From: Streptomyces sp. SID12488
GTDB lineage: Bacteria > Actinomycetota > Actinomycetes > Streptomycetales > Streptomycetaceae
Reading direction: 5' to 3'
DNA: 64,000 bases
Assembly: GCF_010548275.1 (NCBI RefSeq)
Contig: NZ_JAAGLT010000010.1
Span: 62,001 to 126,000, forward strand
Of the stretch, positions 52,435-60,800 are shown piece after piece (position 1 is the first letter of the stretch; every line of letters starts with the position of its first letter). Under the pieces are notes generated by a model. It did not search any database. It was not told the origin of the DNA and was given only the letters and a program-made list of their open reading frames with translations. Made by a program: the position numbers and the translations under genes.

Positions 52435-53325
52435 ATGACCGAGGTGGCGACTTCCGACCAGCTCTTCGTGGTCATCGACCCGGTCGCCCGGCGGACGGAC
52501 GGCGAGTCTGTACGAATCGCGAAAGACGTGCTCAGCGCGGGTGCGAGAACAAAAGTGTGCCTCCCGGAAAGTACCGAGGAATTCGCTCGGGCACTGGCCA
52601 GGAGGGGATCCCGGAGGCCGGTGGTGATCGGCGACGACCGGGCCCTGCTGCGTACGGTGGCCCTGCTGCACCGGCAGCGGGAACTGGCCGGATGTGCGCT
52701 GTCGATCGTCCCGGTGGGCGCGATCGGAGTGCTCTCCCTCGCGCGCTCCCTCGGCGTCCCCACTGGCGCGGTGGCCGCGGCACGGGCCGTCCTGGAGGGC
52801 ACCGAACGCCGACTGGACCTCCTCGTCGACGACAGCGACGGGGTGGTGGTGGGCGCGGTCCGCATTCCGGCGCTACGGGGGCCGGCCGACGGCTCCGAGG
52901 AGGCGGAGGCGGACATGGACACGGGGGCCGCGGCTCATCCCTGGCTGCGTAGCTGCCAGTCCCTGGTACGGACACTGGCGGCACGGCCGGTCCGGGGGGC
53001 GCGGGGAGCCCGGGTGGCCCCGCTGCCGGGCGGCCCCGGGCCCTCGCGGCTGCGCGTCGAGGTGGACGGGGTGACCCTCGTGGACCTCGACCAGCCGGTG
53101 GAGGCGGTGACACTGACGCCGGGGGTGTCCGGGGGCGCCCGGGTGGAGGTCCGCCCGGCGTCGGTGGGGGCGGAGGCGTCTCCGCTGGGGGCGGTGGGGG
53201 TGCGGGTGACGGTGTCCGGGACGGATTTCCGGTACCGGGCGGACTCGGGGCTGGTCAGCGGGCCTGTACGGCGGCGGACGTGGGTGGTGCGGGAGGGGGC
53301 GTGGGGGCTGACGCTGCCGGGGTGA
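52435..53325 (+). CDS. Diacylglycerol kinase-like protein, catalytic motif degenerate
   Basis: 296 residues. The N-terminal half follows the lipid kinase (DAGKc) plan: [75 protein letters not shown]. The hallmark GGDGT is replaced by GDDRA, and the second half is Gly/Arg-rich and loosely conserved. It lies next to purA, an arrangement I recall from other Streptomyces. ATG 52435 with GAGGAAGCGAGG upstream. A non-catalytic or altered role is likely. Confidence 0.65.
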   Translation: MTEVATSDQLFVVIDPVARRTDGESVRIAKDVLSAGARTKVCLPESTEEFARALARRGSRRPVVIGDDRALLRTVALLHRQRELAGCALSIVPVGAIGVLSLARSLGVPTGAVAAARAVLEGTERRLDLLVDDSDGVVVGAVRIPALRGPADGSEEAEADMDTGAAAHPWLRSCQSLVRTLAARPVRGARGARVAPLPGGPGPSRLRVEVDGVTLVDLDQPVEAVTLTPGVSGGARVEVRPASVGAEASPLGAVGVRVTVSGTDFRYRADSGLVSGPVRRRTWVVREGAWGLTLPG

Positions 53326-53333
53326 AGGTTTTT

Positions 53334-53539
53334 TCGCCCCCGCCGCCCCTACCCGTCCCGTCCTCGGGGGCGCTGCCCCCGAACCCCCGCTCCTCAAACG
53401 CCGGAGGGGCTGGATGATGCCGGCCGGGGCTTGATCTTTCAGCCCGTCCGGCGTTTGAGGACGAGGCCGTTCAGGCCGACAGCGGGGGTCTGGGGGCGGC
53501 AGCCCCCAGGGATGGGACGGGAAGGGGCGGCGGGGGCGA
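53334..53539. repeat. Large inverted-repeat element overlapping 3' end of eutC
   Basis: The two sides form a 206-nt imperfect palindrome: TCGCCCCCGCCGCCCC on the left matches GGGGCGGCGGGGGCGA on the right, and the core arms CTCAAACGCCGGA/TCCGGCGTTTGAG lie at about 53393 and 53459. The right side has about 20 extra nt. The same CCTCAAACGCCGG-type palindromes are scattered between genes in many Streptomyces genomes. Confidence 0.85.
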
Positions 53540-54277
53540 TTCATCCTTCAGGGCCACCCCCGTCAGCCCCAGCTCCCGCGCCCTGACCATCAGCGCCGCC
53601 AGCTTTCCCGCCGCCGTCTCGTACGTCAGGCCCAGCGGGGGCCGGATGTTGGACAGGCAGTTGCGGTCCGCGTCAGTGGTCGTACCCGGCCTCGGGGCGT
53701 ACGTCAGATACGCGCCCAGCGAGTCCGCCGCCGACATCCCGGGGCGCTCGCCGATCAGGACGACCACCATCGCGGCGCCCATCGCATGGGCCACGTCATC
53801 GCCGAGGGCGACCCGCGCCTGCTCGGCCAGGATCACCGGCGCCACCCGCAGCCCCGGATCCAGCAGTGCCGTCGTCGCCCGCACCATCGGCGCCGCGTGC
53901 TCGTGCACCGCCCGGCTGGACAGCCCGTCGGCCACGACGAACACCAGATCCCAGCCACCGCCGGGGAGATGCGCACGGTCGATGTCGTCGAGACGGCGCC
54001 CCAGGTCGGGGCGCTGGAGGTAGGTCAGCCGGTCACCGGCGGCGCTGCGTACCCGTACCGTCGGTTCGCCCGTCAGGCCGGCCGCGACGACCTCCGGTTC
54101 GAAGGGCGAGTGCACCGCGTCCCGGGCGGCGGCATGCGCGGCCTGCAACTCCAGGCGGTGGCGGGTGGGGAGGGCCGAGCCCGCGCGGCCGAGGCCGATC
54201 CTGGCCTGCGTGTGCCGCCGTAGCGCCGCCCACATGGTCAAGTCATCGGCAACAGCCGACAGTTGACGCTCCGTCAT
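53471..54277 (-). CDS. eutC: Ethanolamine ammonia-lyase small subunit
   Basis: 268 residues. Matches EutC throughout: ARIGLGRAGSALPTRHRLEL, AHAAARDAVH, VRSAAGDRLTYLQRPDLGRR, VFVVADGLSSRAVHEHAAPM, ALGDDVAHAMGAAMVVVLIG, ERPGMSAADSLGAYLTYAP and NCLSNIRPPLGLTYETAAGK. EutC with EutB forms the adenosylcobalamin-dependent lyase that turns ethanolamine into acetaldehyde and ammonia. The natural end is about LTGVALKDE; the final 22 residues (SPPPPLPVPSLG...PPLSA) come from the inverted repeat. ATG 54277 overlaps the eutB stop (ATGA). Confidence 0.95.
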   Translation of the reverse strand: MTERQLSAVADDLTMWAALRRHTQARIGLGRAGSALPTRHRLELQAAHAAARDAVHSPFEPEVVAAGLTGEPTVRVRSAAGDRLTYLQRPDLGRRLDDIDRAHLPGGGWDLVFVVADGLSSRAVHEHAAPMVRATTALLDPGLRVAPVILAEQARVALGDDVAHAMGAAMVVVLIGERPGMSAADSLGAYLTYAPRPGTTTDADRNCLSNIRPPLGLTYETAAGKLAALMVRARELGLTGVALKDESPPPPLPVPSLGAAAPRPPLSA

Positions 54278-55686
54278 GCCGCCAGTTCCTTTCCGATCGC
54301 CGTCAGCGGATGTGCCGTACCGGAGACGTCCCGGATCGCTCCCCGCTCGTCCAGCAGACCGATGCCGTCCAGCCACGCCTCGAACTCCGGTGCCGGACGC
54401 AGCCCGAGGACCTCACGGAGGTACAACGCGTCGTGGTACGAGGCGGATTGGTAGTTGAGCATGATGTCGTCGCCGCCCGGCGTGCAGATCACGAAGGACG
54501 CGCCCGCCACCCCGAGCATCGTGAGCATGGTCGCCACGTCGTCGTCATCGGCGTCGGCGTGGTTCGTGTAGCAGATGTCCAGGCCCATGGGCAGGCCGAG
54601 CAGTTTGCCGCAGAAGTGGTCCTCCAGGGCGGCGCGGAGGATCTGGCGGCCGTCGTAGAGGTACTCGGGGCCGATGAAGCCGACCACCGTGTTCACGAGC
54701 AGGGGGTCGTAGCGTCTGGCGACCGCGTAGGCCCGCGCCTCCACCGTCTGCTGGTCGACCCCGTGATGCGCGTCGGCGGACAGCGCGCTGCCCTGCCCGG
54801 TCTCGAAGTACAGCGCGTTGCGTCCGACCGTCCCCCGGTTCAGCTCCCCCGCCGCCGCGTACGCCTCGTCCAGCAGCCCCAGGGTCACCCCGAACGAGGC
54901 GTTCGCGGCCTGCGTACCCGCGATGGACTGGAAGACCAGGTCGACCGGGGCCCCGCGCTCCATCAGGTCCACGCTGGTGGTGACATGGCACAGCACGCAG
55001 GACTGCGTGGGGATCTGGTACCGCTGGATGACCCCGTCCAGCAGTTCCAGCAGGTCGCGTACCGCCCTCGGGCTGTCGGTCGCCGGGTTGATGCCGATCA
55101 CCGCGTCGCCCGAGCCGAGCAGCAGTCCGTCCAGCAGGGCTGCCGCGACGCCCGCCGGGTCGTCGGTCGGATGGTTGGGCTGAAGGCGGGTGGCCAGCCG
55201 CCCGGGCAGCCCGATCGTCGACCGGAAGGCGGTCACCACCCGCACCTTCCTTGCCACCGCGACCAGATCGGCGTTCCCCATCAGCTTGGACACCGCCGCC
55301 ACCATCTCGGGCGTCAGCCCGGGCGACACGGCGGCCAGCGTCTGGGCGTCCGCCGCCTCCGACAGCAGCCACTCCCGGAACCCGCCCACGGTCAGCGCGG
55401 CCACCGGCGCGAAGGCGGCCAGGTCGTGCGTGTCCACTATCAGCCGGGTCACGTCGTCGTCCTCGTACGGAATCACCGGCTCGGCGAGAAACTGAGCCAG
55501 CGGAACCTCCGCCAGCGCCCAGCGCGCCGCGACCCGCTGCTGCGCCGAGTCCGCGGCGAGGCCGGCCAGCCGGTCGCCGGAGCGCTCGGGGCTCGCGGCG
55601 GCGAGCAGGCGCGCGAGGGAGTCGAAGCGGTAGCTGTGGCCACCGAGTGTGGAGGAGTACGTGGAGGTGGAGGTGTACGTGCTCAT
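54274..55686 (-). CDS. eutB: Ethanolamine ammonia-lyase large subunit
   Basis: 470 residues; EutB proteins are about 455-465. Sequence motifs are in order: SKLMGNADLVAVARKVRVVT, GLPGRLATRLQPNHPTDDP, GSGDAVIGINPATDS, CVLCHVTTSVDLMERGAPVD, VFQSIAGTQAANASFGVTLG, FETGQGSALSADAHHGVDQQ, NTVVGFIGPEYLYDGRQILR and GLPMGLDICYTNHADADDDD. It holds the catalytic TIM barrel with cobalamin. The Thr/Ser-rich N-terminus (STYTSTSTYSST) is extra. No strong ribosome binding site marks ATG 55686. The transporter gene is divergent, 154 nt away. Confidence 0.96.
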   Translation of the reverse strand: MSTYTSTSTYSSTLGGHSYRFDSLARLLAAASPERSGDRLAGLAADSAQQRVAARWALAEVPLAQFLAEPVIPYEDDDVTRLIVDTHDLAAFAPVAALTVGGFREWLLSEAADAQTLAAVSPGLTPEMVAAVSKLMGNADLVAVARKVRVVTAFRSTIGLPGRLATRLQPNHPTDDPAGVAAALLDGLLLGSGDAVIGINPATDSPRAVRDLLELLDGVIQRYQIPTQSCVLCHVTTSVDLMERGAPVDLVFQSIAGTQAANASFGVTLGLLDEAYAAAGELNRGTVGRNALYFETGQGSALSADAHHGVDQQTVEARAYAVARRYDPLLVNTVVGFIGPEYLYDGRQILRAALEDHFCGKLLGLPMGLDICYTNHADADDDDVATMLTMLGVAGASFVICTPGGDDIMLNYQSASYHDALYLREVLGLRPAPEFEAWLDGIGLLDERGAIRDVSGTAHPLTAIGKELAA

Positions 55687-55840
55687 GGCGACGACCGTAC
55701 GAGCCACGTGTTGCCGTCAGATTTCTAAAGGTCTGGTTGACAAACATTTAACGCGCCGACACCCTTTACCGACTCATTCGGACTACAGAGTTCCACTCCA
55801 CCGGCAGTGCGCGGCAAAGCAACCAGGAAGGGGCCACCCG

Positions 55841-57370
55841 ATGGCAGTGGACGAGGGCGTAGCCCCGGCGGGGGATACGAGTACGGGGACAAGTCCCGGC
55901 GACGACGGCACGGTTCACCGGCTGAAGCCGAACGCGATCGGCCTGCTCGGCGTGGTCTTCATGGCCGTCGCCACGGCCGCGCCGATCACCGCGATGACGG
56001 GCAACGTGCCCTTCATGGTGTCGTCCGGCAACGGCATCGGCGCCCCCGCGAGCTATCTGGTCGCAATGGTCGTCCTGGCAATCTTTGCCGTCGGCTTCAC
56101 GTCGATGGCGAAGCACATCACGTCCACCGGCGCCTTCTACGGCTTCATCTCCTACGGCCTCGGCCGCACGGTCGGCCTCGCCTCCGGGCTGCTCGCCACC
56201 TTCGCGTACGTCGTCTTCGAGCCCGCCCTGATCGGCATCTTCTCGACCTTCGCGACCGACACCATCAAGGACCAGACGGGCGCCCACGTCCCCTGGTGGG
56301 TGTTCGCGATCATCATGCTCGCGATCAACGCCACGGGTACGTGGTTCGGGGTGTCGGTGGCCGAAAAGCTGCTGATCGTCCTCCTCGGCACCGAGGTGAC
56401 GATCCTCGCCGCGATGGCGATCTCGGTCGCCCTGCACGGCGGCGGCCCGAACGGCTTCACCTTCGGCCCGGTCAACCCGGTCAACGCCTTCCAGGGCACC
56501 AGCGCCGGCCTCGGCCTCTTCTTCGCCTTCTGGTCGTGGGTCGGCTTCGAGTCGACGGCGATGTACGGCGAGGAGTCCCGCGACCCGAAGAAGATCATCC
56601 CCAAGGCGACGATGATCAGCGTGCTGGGCGTCGGCGTCTTCTACGTCTTCGTCTCCTGGATGGCGATCACGGGCAACGGCGAGGCGGCGGCGGTCAAGGC
56701 GGCCTCGTCCTCGAACCCCCTCGCCCTGTTCTTCAACCCCACCGAGCAGTACGTCGGCCACTGGGCGGTCGTCGTCATGCAGTGGCTGATGATCACTGGC
56801 TCGCTGGCCTGCGGCATGGCCTTCCACAACTGCGCCGCCCGCTACATGTACGCCCTGGGCCGCGAGGGCGTACTCCCCTCCCTCAAGCGGACCATCGGCC
56901 GCACCCACCCCGACCACGGCTCCCCGCACATCGCGGGCCTGGTCCAGACGGTCATCAGCGCCCTCCTGCTGCTCGCCTTCTGGGCCGCGCACAAGGACCC
57001 GTACACGGGTACGTACGTCCTGCTGGCCATCCTCGGCACGATGGCGATCCTCGTCGTCCAGGCCGTCTGCTCCTTCGCGGTCCTGGCCTACTTCCGCAAG
57101 AACCACCCGGAGAGCCGCCACTGGTTCCGGACGTTCACGGCCCCGCTCATCGGCGGCATCGCGATGCTCGCGGTGGTGGTGCTCCTGGTGTCCAACATGG
57201 GCGTCGCGGCGGGCACCGAGTCGGGCTCACTGGTCCTCAAGGCGACACCGTGGCTGGTCGCCCTGATCGCGGCAGGCGGCATCGGCTACGCCACCTACCT
57301 CAAGCACCGCGCCCCCGAGAGGTACGCACTGCTGGGGCGGACGGTGCTGGAGGAGACGAAGGAGCGTTAG
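55841..57370 (+). CDS. eat: APC-superfamily permease, probable ethanolamine importer
   Basis: 509 residues with about 12 membrane segments. LKPNAIGLLGVVFMAVATAA, PITAMTGNVPFMVSSGNGIG, GAFYGFISYGLGRTVGLASG, FFAFWSWVGFESTAMYGEES and MAFHNCAARYMYALGREGVL match amino acid/amine permeases. Being divergent from eutBC makes ethanolamine the likely substrate, but the same subfamily also carries other amines and amino acids. ATG 55841 is preceded by AGGAAGGGG. The 154-nt intergenic region is AT-rich around 55720-55755. Confidence 0.85.
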   Translation: MAVDEGVAPAGDTSTGTSPGDDGTVHRLKPNAIGLLGVVFMAVATAAPITAMTGNVPFMVSSGNGIGAPASYLVAMVVLAIFAVGFTSMAKHITSTGAFYGFISYGLGRTVGLASGLLATFAYVVFEPALIGIFSTFATDTIKDQTGAHVPWWVFAIIMLAINATGTWFGVSVAEKLLIVLLGTEVTILAAMAISVALHGGGPNGFTFGPVNPVNAFQGTSAGLGLFFAFWSWVGFESTAMYGEESRDPKKIIPKATMISVLGVGVFYVFVSWMAITGNGEAAAVKAASSSNPLALFFNPTEQYVGHWAVVVMQWLMITGSLACGMAFHNCAARYMYALGREGVLPSLKRTIGRTHPDHGSPHIAGLVQTVISALLLLAFWAAHKDPYTGTYVLLAILGTMAILVVQAVCSFAVLAYFRKNHPESRHWFRTFTAPLIGGIAMLAVVVLLVSNMGVAAGTESGSLVLKATPWLVALIAAGGIGYATYLKHRAPERYALLGRTVLEETKER

Positions 57371-57508
57371 CCTTTAGCGGTACGGGAGTTGATCACGTGA
57401 GTTGAACACGCCCCTCGGCCGGGGCCGACGCACCGTACCTGCGTCAGCCCTGGTGCCGGGCTCGCGGGGCGGTCGAGGGCGGGGCGGTTCGGGCAGGGGC
57501 CCGACTGC

Positions 57509-58183
57509 TCATCCCTGATTACCTGAGCGACGGGCGGCGCGCACCAGGAGTGTTCCGGTCCTGCGGTTTCCCTCCGGGGCCGGGATCACTTCTGCGGTCA
57601 CGTCGGTGAACCCATTTGCCCTCAGGCGCTCGACCCACGCCTCCGGGGTGTAGTCCCAGCGCCTGACGACCAGCGGTTCGGGGTCGTCGTGCCGGTTGAC
57701 GTACGACGCCTGGCAGCCGTAGCAACCCTCGATCGCGGGCCGCTGGGAGAACGCGAGAATCCCGCCCGGGGAGAGTCGGTCCCGAACCGCCGGCAACAGG
57801 GTGTCGGGGTTGGTGAACCACACCGCGCCGAAGACCGAGTACACCGCGTCGAACCGCTCACCGCATCCGGCCAGGTGGTCGACGGCATCACGCTGGTGAA
57901 GCTCCAGGCCGTCCCACCGCTCGCGGGCCGCGTCGAGCTGGGCGGCCGAGAGATCCACGCCGACAGCCCGTGCGCCGAGCGCGGCCACGTGCGCCAGGTT
58001 CCCGCCCTTGCCACACCCCAGCTCCAGGACCGAGGCACCCGGTCCCGCGCCGATCACTTCGGCGCCCGGACCATGGTCGGGGTACTGCGTCCAGTTGAAC
58101 CACGTCGTCTCGCCCGCCGCGTTCGTCTCGCGCCGGGCCGGTTTCTTCTGCGAGTAGGTGTCCCAGGCCAACGTGTCGGTCAT
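57509..58183 (-). CDS. Class I SAM-dependent methyltransferase
   Basis: 224 residues. SAM-binding motif I is VLELGCGKGGN (about 50-60); motif II AVGVDLSAAQLDAARERW; motif III LHQRDAVDHLAG and motif IV DAVYSVFGAVWFTN. GGILAFSQRPAIEGCYGCQA and the C-terminus (RLRANGFTDVTAEVIPAPEG) are substrate parts. Substrate unknown. It follows the CxxCH-containing gene on the same strand by 96 nt, and the HAD gene lies further upstream, so these may form an operon of unknown pathway. Confidence 0.88.
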   Translation of the reverse strand: MTDTLAWDTYSQKKPARRETNAAGETTWFNWTQYPDHGPGAEVIGAGPGASVLELGCGKGGNLAHVAALGARAVGVDLSAAQLDAARERWDGLELHQRDAVDHLAGCGERFDAVYSVFGAVWFTNPDTLLPAVRDRLSPGGILAFSQRPAIEGCYGCQASYVNRHDDPEPLVVRRWDYTPEAWVERLRANGFTDVTAEVIPAPEGNRRTGTLLVRAARRSGNQG

Positions 58184-58279
58184 CGTGCCGTGCTCCTCGC
58201 GGTGGGGCGGTCAGGACCGTATGCCCGGCCAGCGGGAAAGGCTGCCGGGCATACGTGGGTTCACCGAGCGGCCTGAAGG

Positions 58280-58741
58280 TCAGGTCAACTTGGGGCTGTC
58301 GTGGCAACCAGCGTGGCACTGGTTGCAGTCGGCGATGTCGAGCTCCGGCCAGAAGTCGAGGTCGACGGCGAAGCCCGCCGCCACGATGGCGTCGATCGTG
58401 CGCTGCCGGACGGCCTTCGCGCCGCCGTGTTCGGAGCGCTCCAACAGTTCGGGCCGGTGGTGGATCATGCGCCCGGCGACCTGCTGGGAGAACTCGCAGT
58501 ACGCCTCGGTCCGAAGGATGAAAACGTGCCAGAAGGTGTCCACCAGCTCGGACGGGCTCAGCGGCAGGTGGGTTCGGCTGCCTGCAGCGAGGAAGGCCGC
58601 CATCTGACCGACGCCCCGGGCCGCGATGTCGGCGGTGATGGTGGGGTCGGCTTTACGGGCATCGGCTGCGAGCAGGTTCCTCAGCTCGGGGGTGAGCAGG
58701 GTTCCCGTATCAGTCATGGGGCGTTCCTGAACGATCGTCAC
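58280..58741 (-). CDS. Glycine-rich-domain-like protein with CxxCH C-terminus
   Basis: 153 residues. The middle, FWHVFILRTEAYCEFSQQVA then GRMIHHRPE, matches the domain found in glycine-rich domain-containing proteins of actinobacteria (FWHALILHTREYAEFC..VAGRFIHH). The end carries DCNQCHAGCHDSP: a CxxCH followed by another CH, so three Cys and two His in nine residues. There is no signal peptide for heme attachment outside the cell, so a cytoplasmic metal site is more likely. The GTG at 58741 follows AGGAGG at ideal spacing; an ATG at 58717 is a second option. Function unknown. Confidence 0.7.
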   Translation of the reverse strand: MTIVQERPMTDTGTLLTPELRNLLAADARKADPTITADIAARGVGQMAAFLAAGSRTHLPLSPSELVDTFWHVFILRTEAYCEFSQQVAGRMIHHRPELLERSEHGGAKAVRQRTIDAIVAAGFAVDLDFWPELDIADCNQCHAGCHDSPKLT

Positions 58742-58817
58742 GGCTGTACCTCCTGTGGTGGTTGGTGCTCGGCGACGTGCTGACAGGGAGTGAACCGCGT
58801 GGATCGCGTGGTGGTGC

Positions 58818-58849
58818 GCAGTGGCGCTGCGAGGTCGCAGCGCCACTGC
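58818..58849. terminator. Perfect 15-bp hairpin downstream of HAD gene
   Basis: GCAGTGGCGCTGCGA (58818-58832) and TCGCAGCGCCACTGC (58835-58849) are exact inverted repeats with a 2-nt centre, 9 nt beyond the HAD stop. It probably terminates or insulates the HAD gene from the two genes downstream. Confidence 0.75.
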
Positions 58850-58857
58850 GGATGGGT

Positions 58858-59484
58858 CTAGACCTGTTCGCGCAGGGTGAGGCCGAGGAACGCCTCGACC
58901 TGCTGGATCGTGTCGTCCGGGGTGGCGGCGAGGACGGTAGTGATACCGAGTGCTTCCGCTGGCGGGAGGTTGCGGGCGGTGTCGTCAACGAACACGCAGT
59001 CCTCAGCAGGCAGCCCCATCAGGCCGAGCATGATCGAGTAGATCTCCGGGTCCGGCTTGCGCATCCCGTAGTGCTCGGAGATCAGCACCGCGTCGTAAAA
59101 CTCGTCGAACTGGTAGCCCGCGTACGGGTCGTAGGGGTTGCTGCCGAGGCTGTTGGAGAAGATACCCACCCTCACCCCGGCACGCCGGGCGGCCTGGGCC
59201 GCGTCGATCATCATGGGCTCGGGATGCAGGCCGGCGAGCACCCGGCCCAGCAGGTTGAGGGGGTTGGTGCCGAGGATGGCGGCGGTCCCCTCGTTCCACT
59301 CGGTCTGTGTGATGGCCCCGCGTTCCAGATCCGCGTACAGGTCCCGCCCGACCGGATCCACCGCGATGGCGTTGAGGAACGTGCCCACCGGCCATCCCTG
59401 CTGAGCGTCGAACCACGCGGCGCAAGCGGGCACCGAGGTCGTGAGCACCCCGCCGAAGTCGAGAATCAGGCCGTGCCGGGTCAT
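58858..59484 (-). CDS. HAD-superfamily hydrolase (subfamily IA)
   Basis: 208 residues. Motif I is LDFGGVLTT with nucleophile Asp9, motif II GIFSNSLGSNP, motif III RKPDPEIY with Lys, and motif IV CVFVDDTARNL with both Asp. The position two residues after Asp9 is Gly instead of the usual acid/base Asp. That change is common in the epoxide-hydrolase-N-terminal-like DFGGVL subgroup, where activity can be weak or different. Its ATG overlaps the stop of the decayed regulator (ATGA), suggesting former coupling. Confidence 0.88.
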   Translation of the reverse strand: MTRHGLILDFGGVLTTSVPACAAWFDAQQGWPVGTFLNAIAVDPVGRDLYADLERGAITQTEWNEGTAAILGTNPLNLLGRVLAGLHPEPMMIDAAQAARRAGVRVGIFSNSLGSNPYDPYAGYQFDEFYDAVLISEHYGMRKPDPEIYSIMLGLMGLPAEDCVFVDDTARNLPPAEALGITTVLAATPDDTIQQVEAFLGLTLREQV

Positions 59485-59860
59485 GCCGGGCTCCTTGTCG
59501 TCAAGGTGGATCGCGCGTGGATGAGGTGCTCGGCGAGGGATCGGCTCGCGGGAGTATGCGAGGTGCGCAGGGTCTGGTGGAGGACGGTGATGCGCCGCAG
59601 GGTCTCCGTGTGGTGGACCTCTTCCAGCAAGGTCAACGAGGCATGGGCGTCAGCAACAGCAGCCTCGTGGCGTCCGGCGGCGGCATGAGCGTCGGCCCGA
59701 TCGGCGTGGGCTGTGGGCCCAGCGCACCGAACGCCCCGGCCAAACCTGAGGCCAGCGACCCTACGAATGCCCGCCTCTCCACCCGCGCTGCGCCCTCCGT
59801 CCCCATGCGCTGGAAGGGCGCCATGAACGCCTTCGACCTGGCCTTCGATGGCCGCCTCAC
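59481..59860 (-). pseudogene. Remnant of XRE/TPR transcriptional regulator
   Basis: Two pieces in different frames. The upstream piece (59860 to about 59700) reads ARVERRAFVGSLASGLAGAF, the linker after the HTH in this regulator family. The downstream piece (about 59700-59481) reads DAHAAAGRHEAAVADAHASL, TLLEEVHHTETLRRITVLHQ, the end of the TPR half. The HTH and the middle, probably over 200 residues, are missing and the frame is shifted. The stop still overlaps the HAD start by 4 nt, as for an intact operon. Confidence 0.65.
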
Positions 59861-60236
59861 CGCAGGCCAACTGTAGCCACACCAAACCCAATTACACCGC
59901 TCGCTTTACAGACCCCAGGCCGCCGGAGGCCCGAGCAACAGGCGGCGCGCCGGGACTCGCCTCTACGCAGGCCCCGGCGGCAGGAGCCGAACCGTGCTCC
60001 AGGGGATGGTCCTAACCTCGATCTTGCATGACGGCTCGCCAGCTCGGCCGGGCGGGACGTTTCTGCTTGTCCGGGCTGGGTCTTCTGCCTGTGGAAGTGT
60101 CGAGGGCCCGACTGTCGCATCGGGTGGGCGCCGGGTTCCACGGTTCCGGAACTGGTCTGCTGCTCGTCGGGATGGGGTGATGTCGCTGGTCAGCCAGGGT
60201 CCGGCAGGGCGTGCAGGCGAGCGATCGCGCTGGTGA

Positions 60237-60590
60237 TCACGTCGGTCCAGGGCCAGTGGTGGCCCAGCATGAAAGCCCGAAGGCAATGGTTACGGGCATG
60301 CGTTGCCATGCGTCCCAGTCAGAACTGATTGCGCTGGCCGCATGCCGGAGTTTGGGCAGGTGATGCTGGGTGAACGCGTCCAGCGATGTCTCCGCCGCAT
60401 GCACGGTGACGTCCATCGCTGCGAAGGCGCGTCCGTCGCCCTCGCGGATCGGGACGGCGACGGAGCGGATATCGGCGGCGAGTCCTTCGTCCGCGACGGC
60501 CCATCCGCGCCCTCAGTTCGGTGTCGAGCTGCCAGAGAGAGAGGGGACGCCGAACCTGCTGGGCTCGGCAAGGACGTCGCAATACGCTGG
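60237..60590 (-). pseudogene. Fragment of IclR-family regulator, frameshifted
   Basis: The minus frame ending with the TGA at 60237 reads GWAVADEGLAADIRSVAVPI, REGDGRAFAAMDVTVHAAET, SLDAFTQHHLPKLRHAASAI, SSDWDAWQ, an almost perfect IclR C-terminal effector half (PcaR/PobR subtype). Going upstream it meets a stop at about 60515, while the preceding residues LWQLDTELR continue in another frame. The N-terminal wHTH is absent. It is a truncated, frameshifted copy with no sign of a replacement start. Confidence 0.75.
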
Positions 60591-60800
60591 TGCATGAGGA
60601 ACGACCTGCCCGGCCCGCACAGGCCTGCCGCCCGGACCGTGTCGTTGGATCCTGTTAACCGATCAGAAGCAGGACCAGCCGACTCCTTCTCCCACGCGGT
60701 CACCCCGAGCGCGATGTGCAACCGCAGCTCTCACCCTCAGATCCTTGAAGGACGTTGCTATCGTGGGGTGGGGTAGCCCAGCTTCGAGAGGGATCCGCTG
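60591..60800. other. Intergenic region before LuxR gene
   Basis: No supported gene. Probably holds the decayed 5' end of the IclR fragment and the LuxR promoter; the AT-richer stretch around 60745-60770 is a candidate. Confidence 0.35.

Noticed and set aside
59517-59876. Plus-strand frame of 119 codons
   Set aside because: Antisense to the regulator remnant; the minus-strand pieces show clear TPR-regulator motifs.
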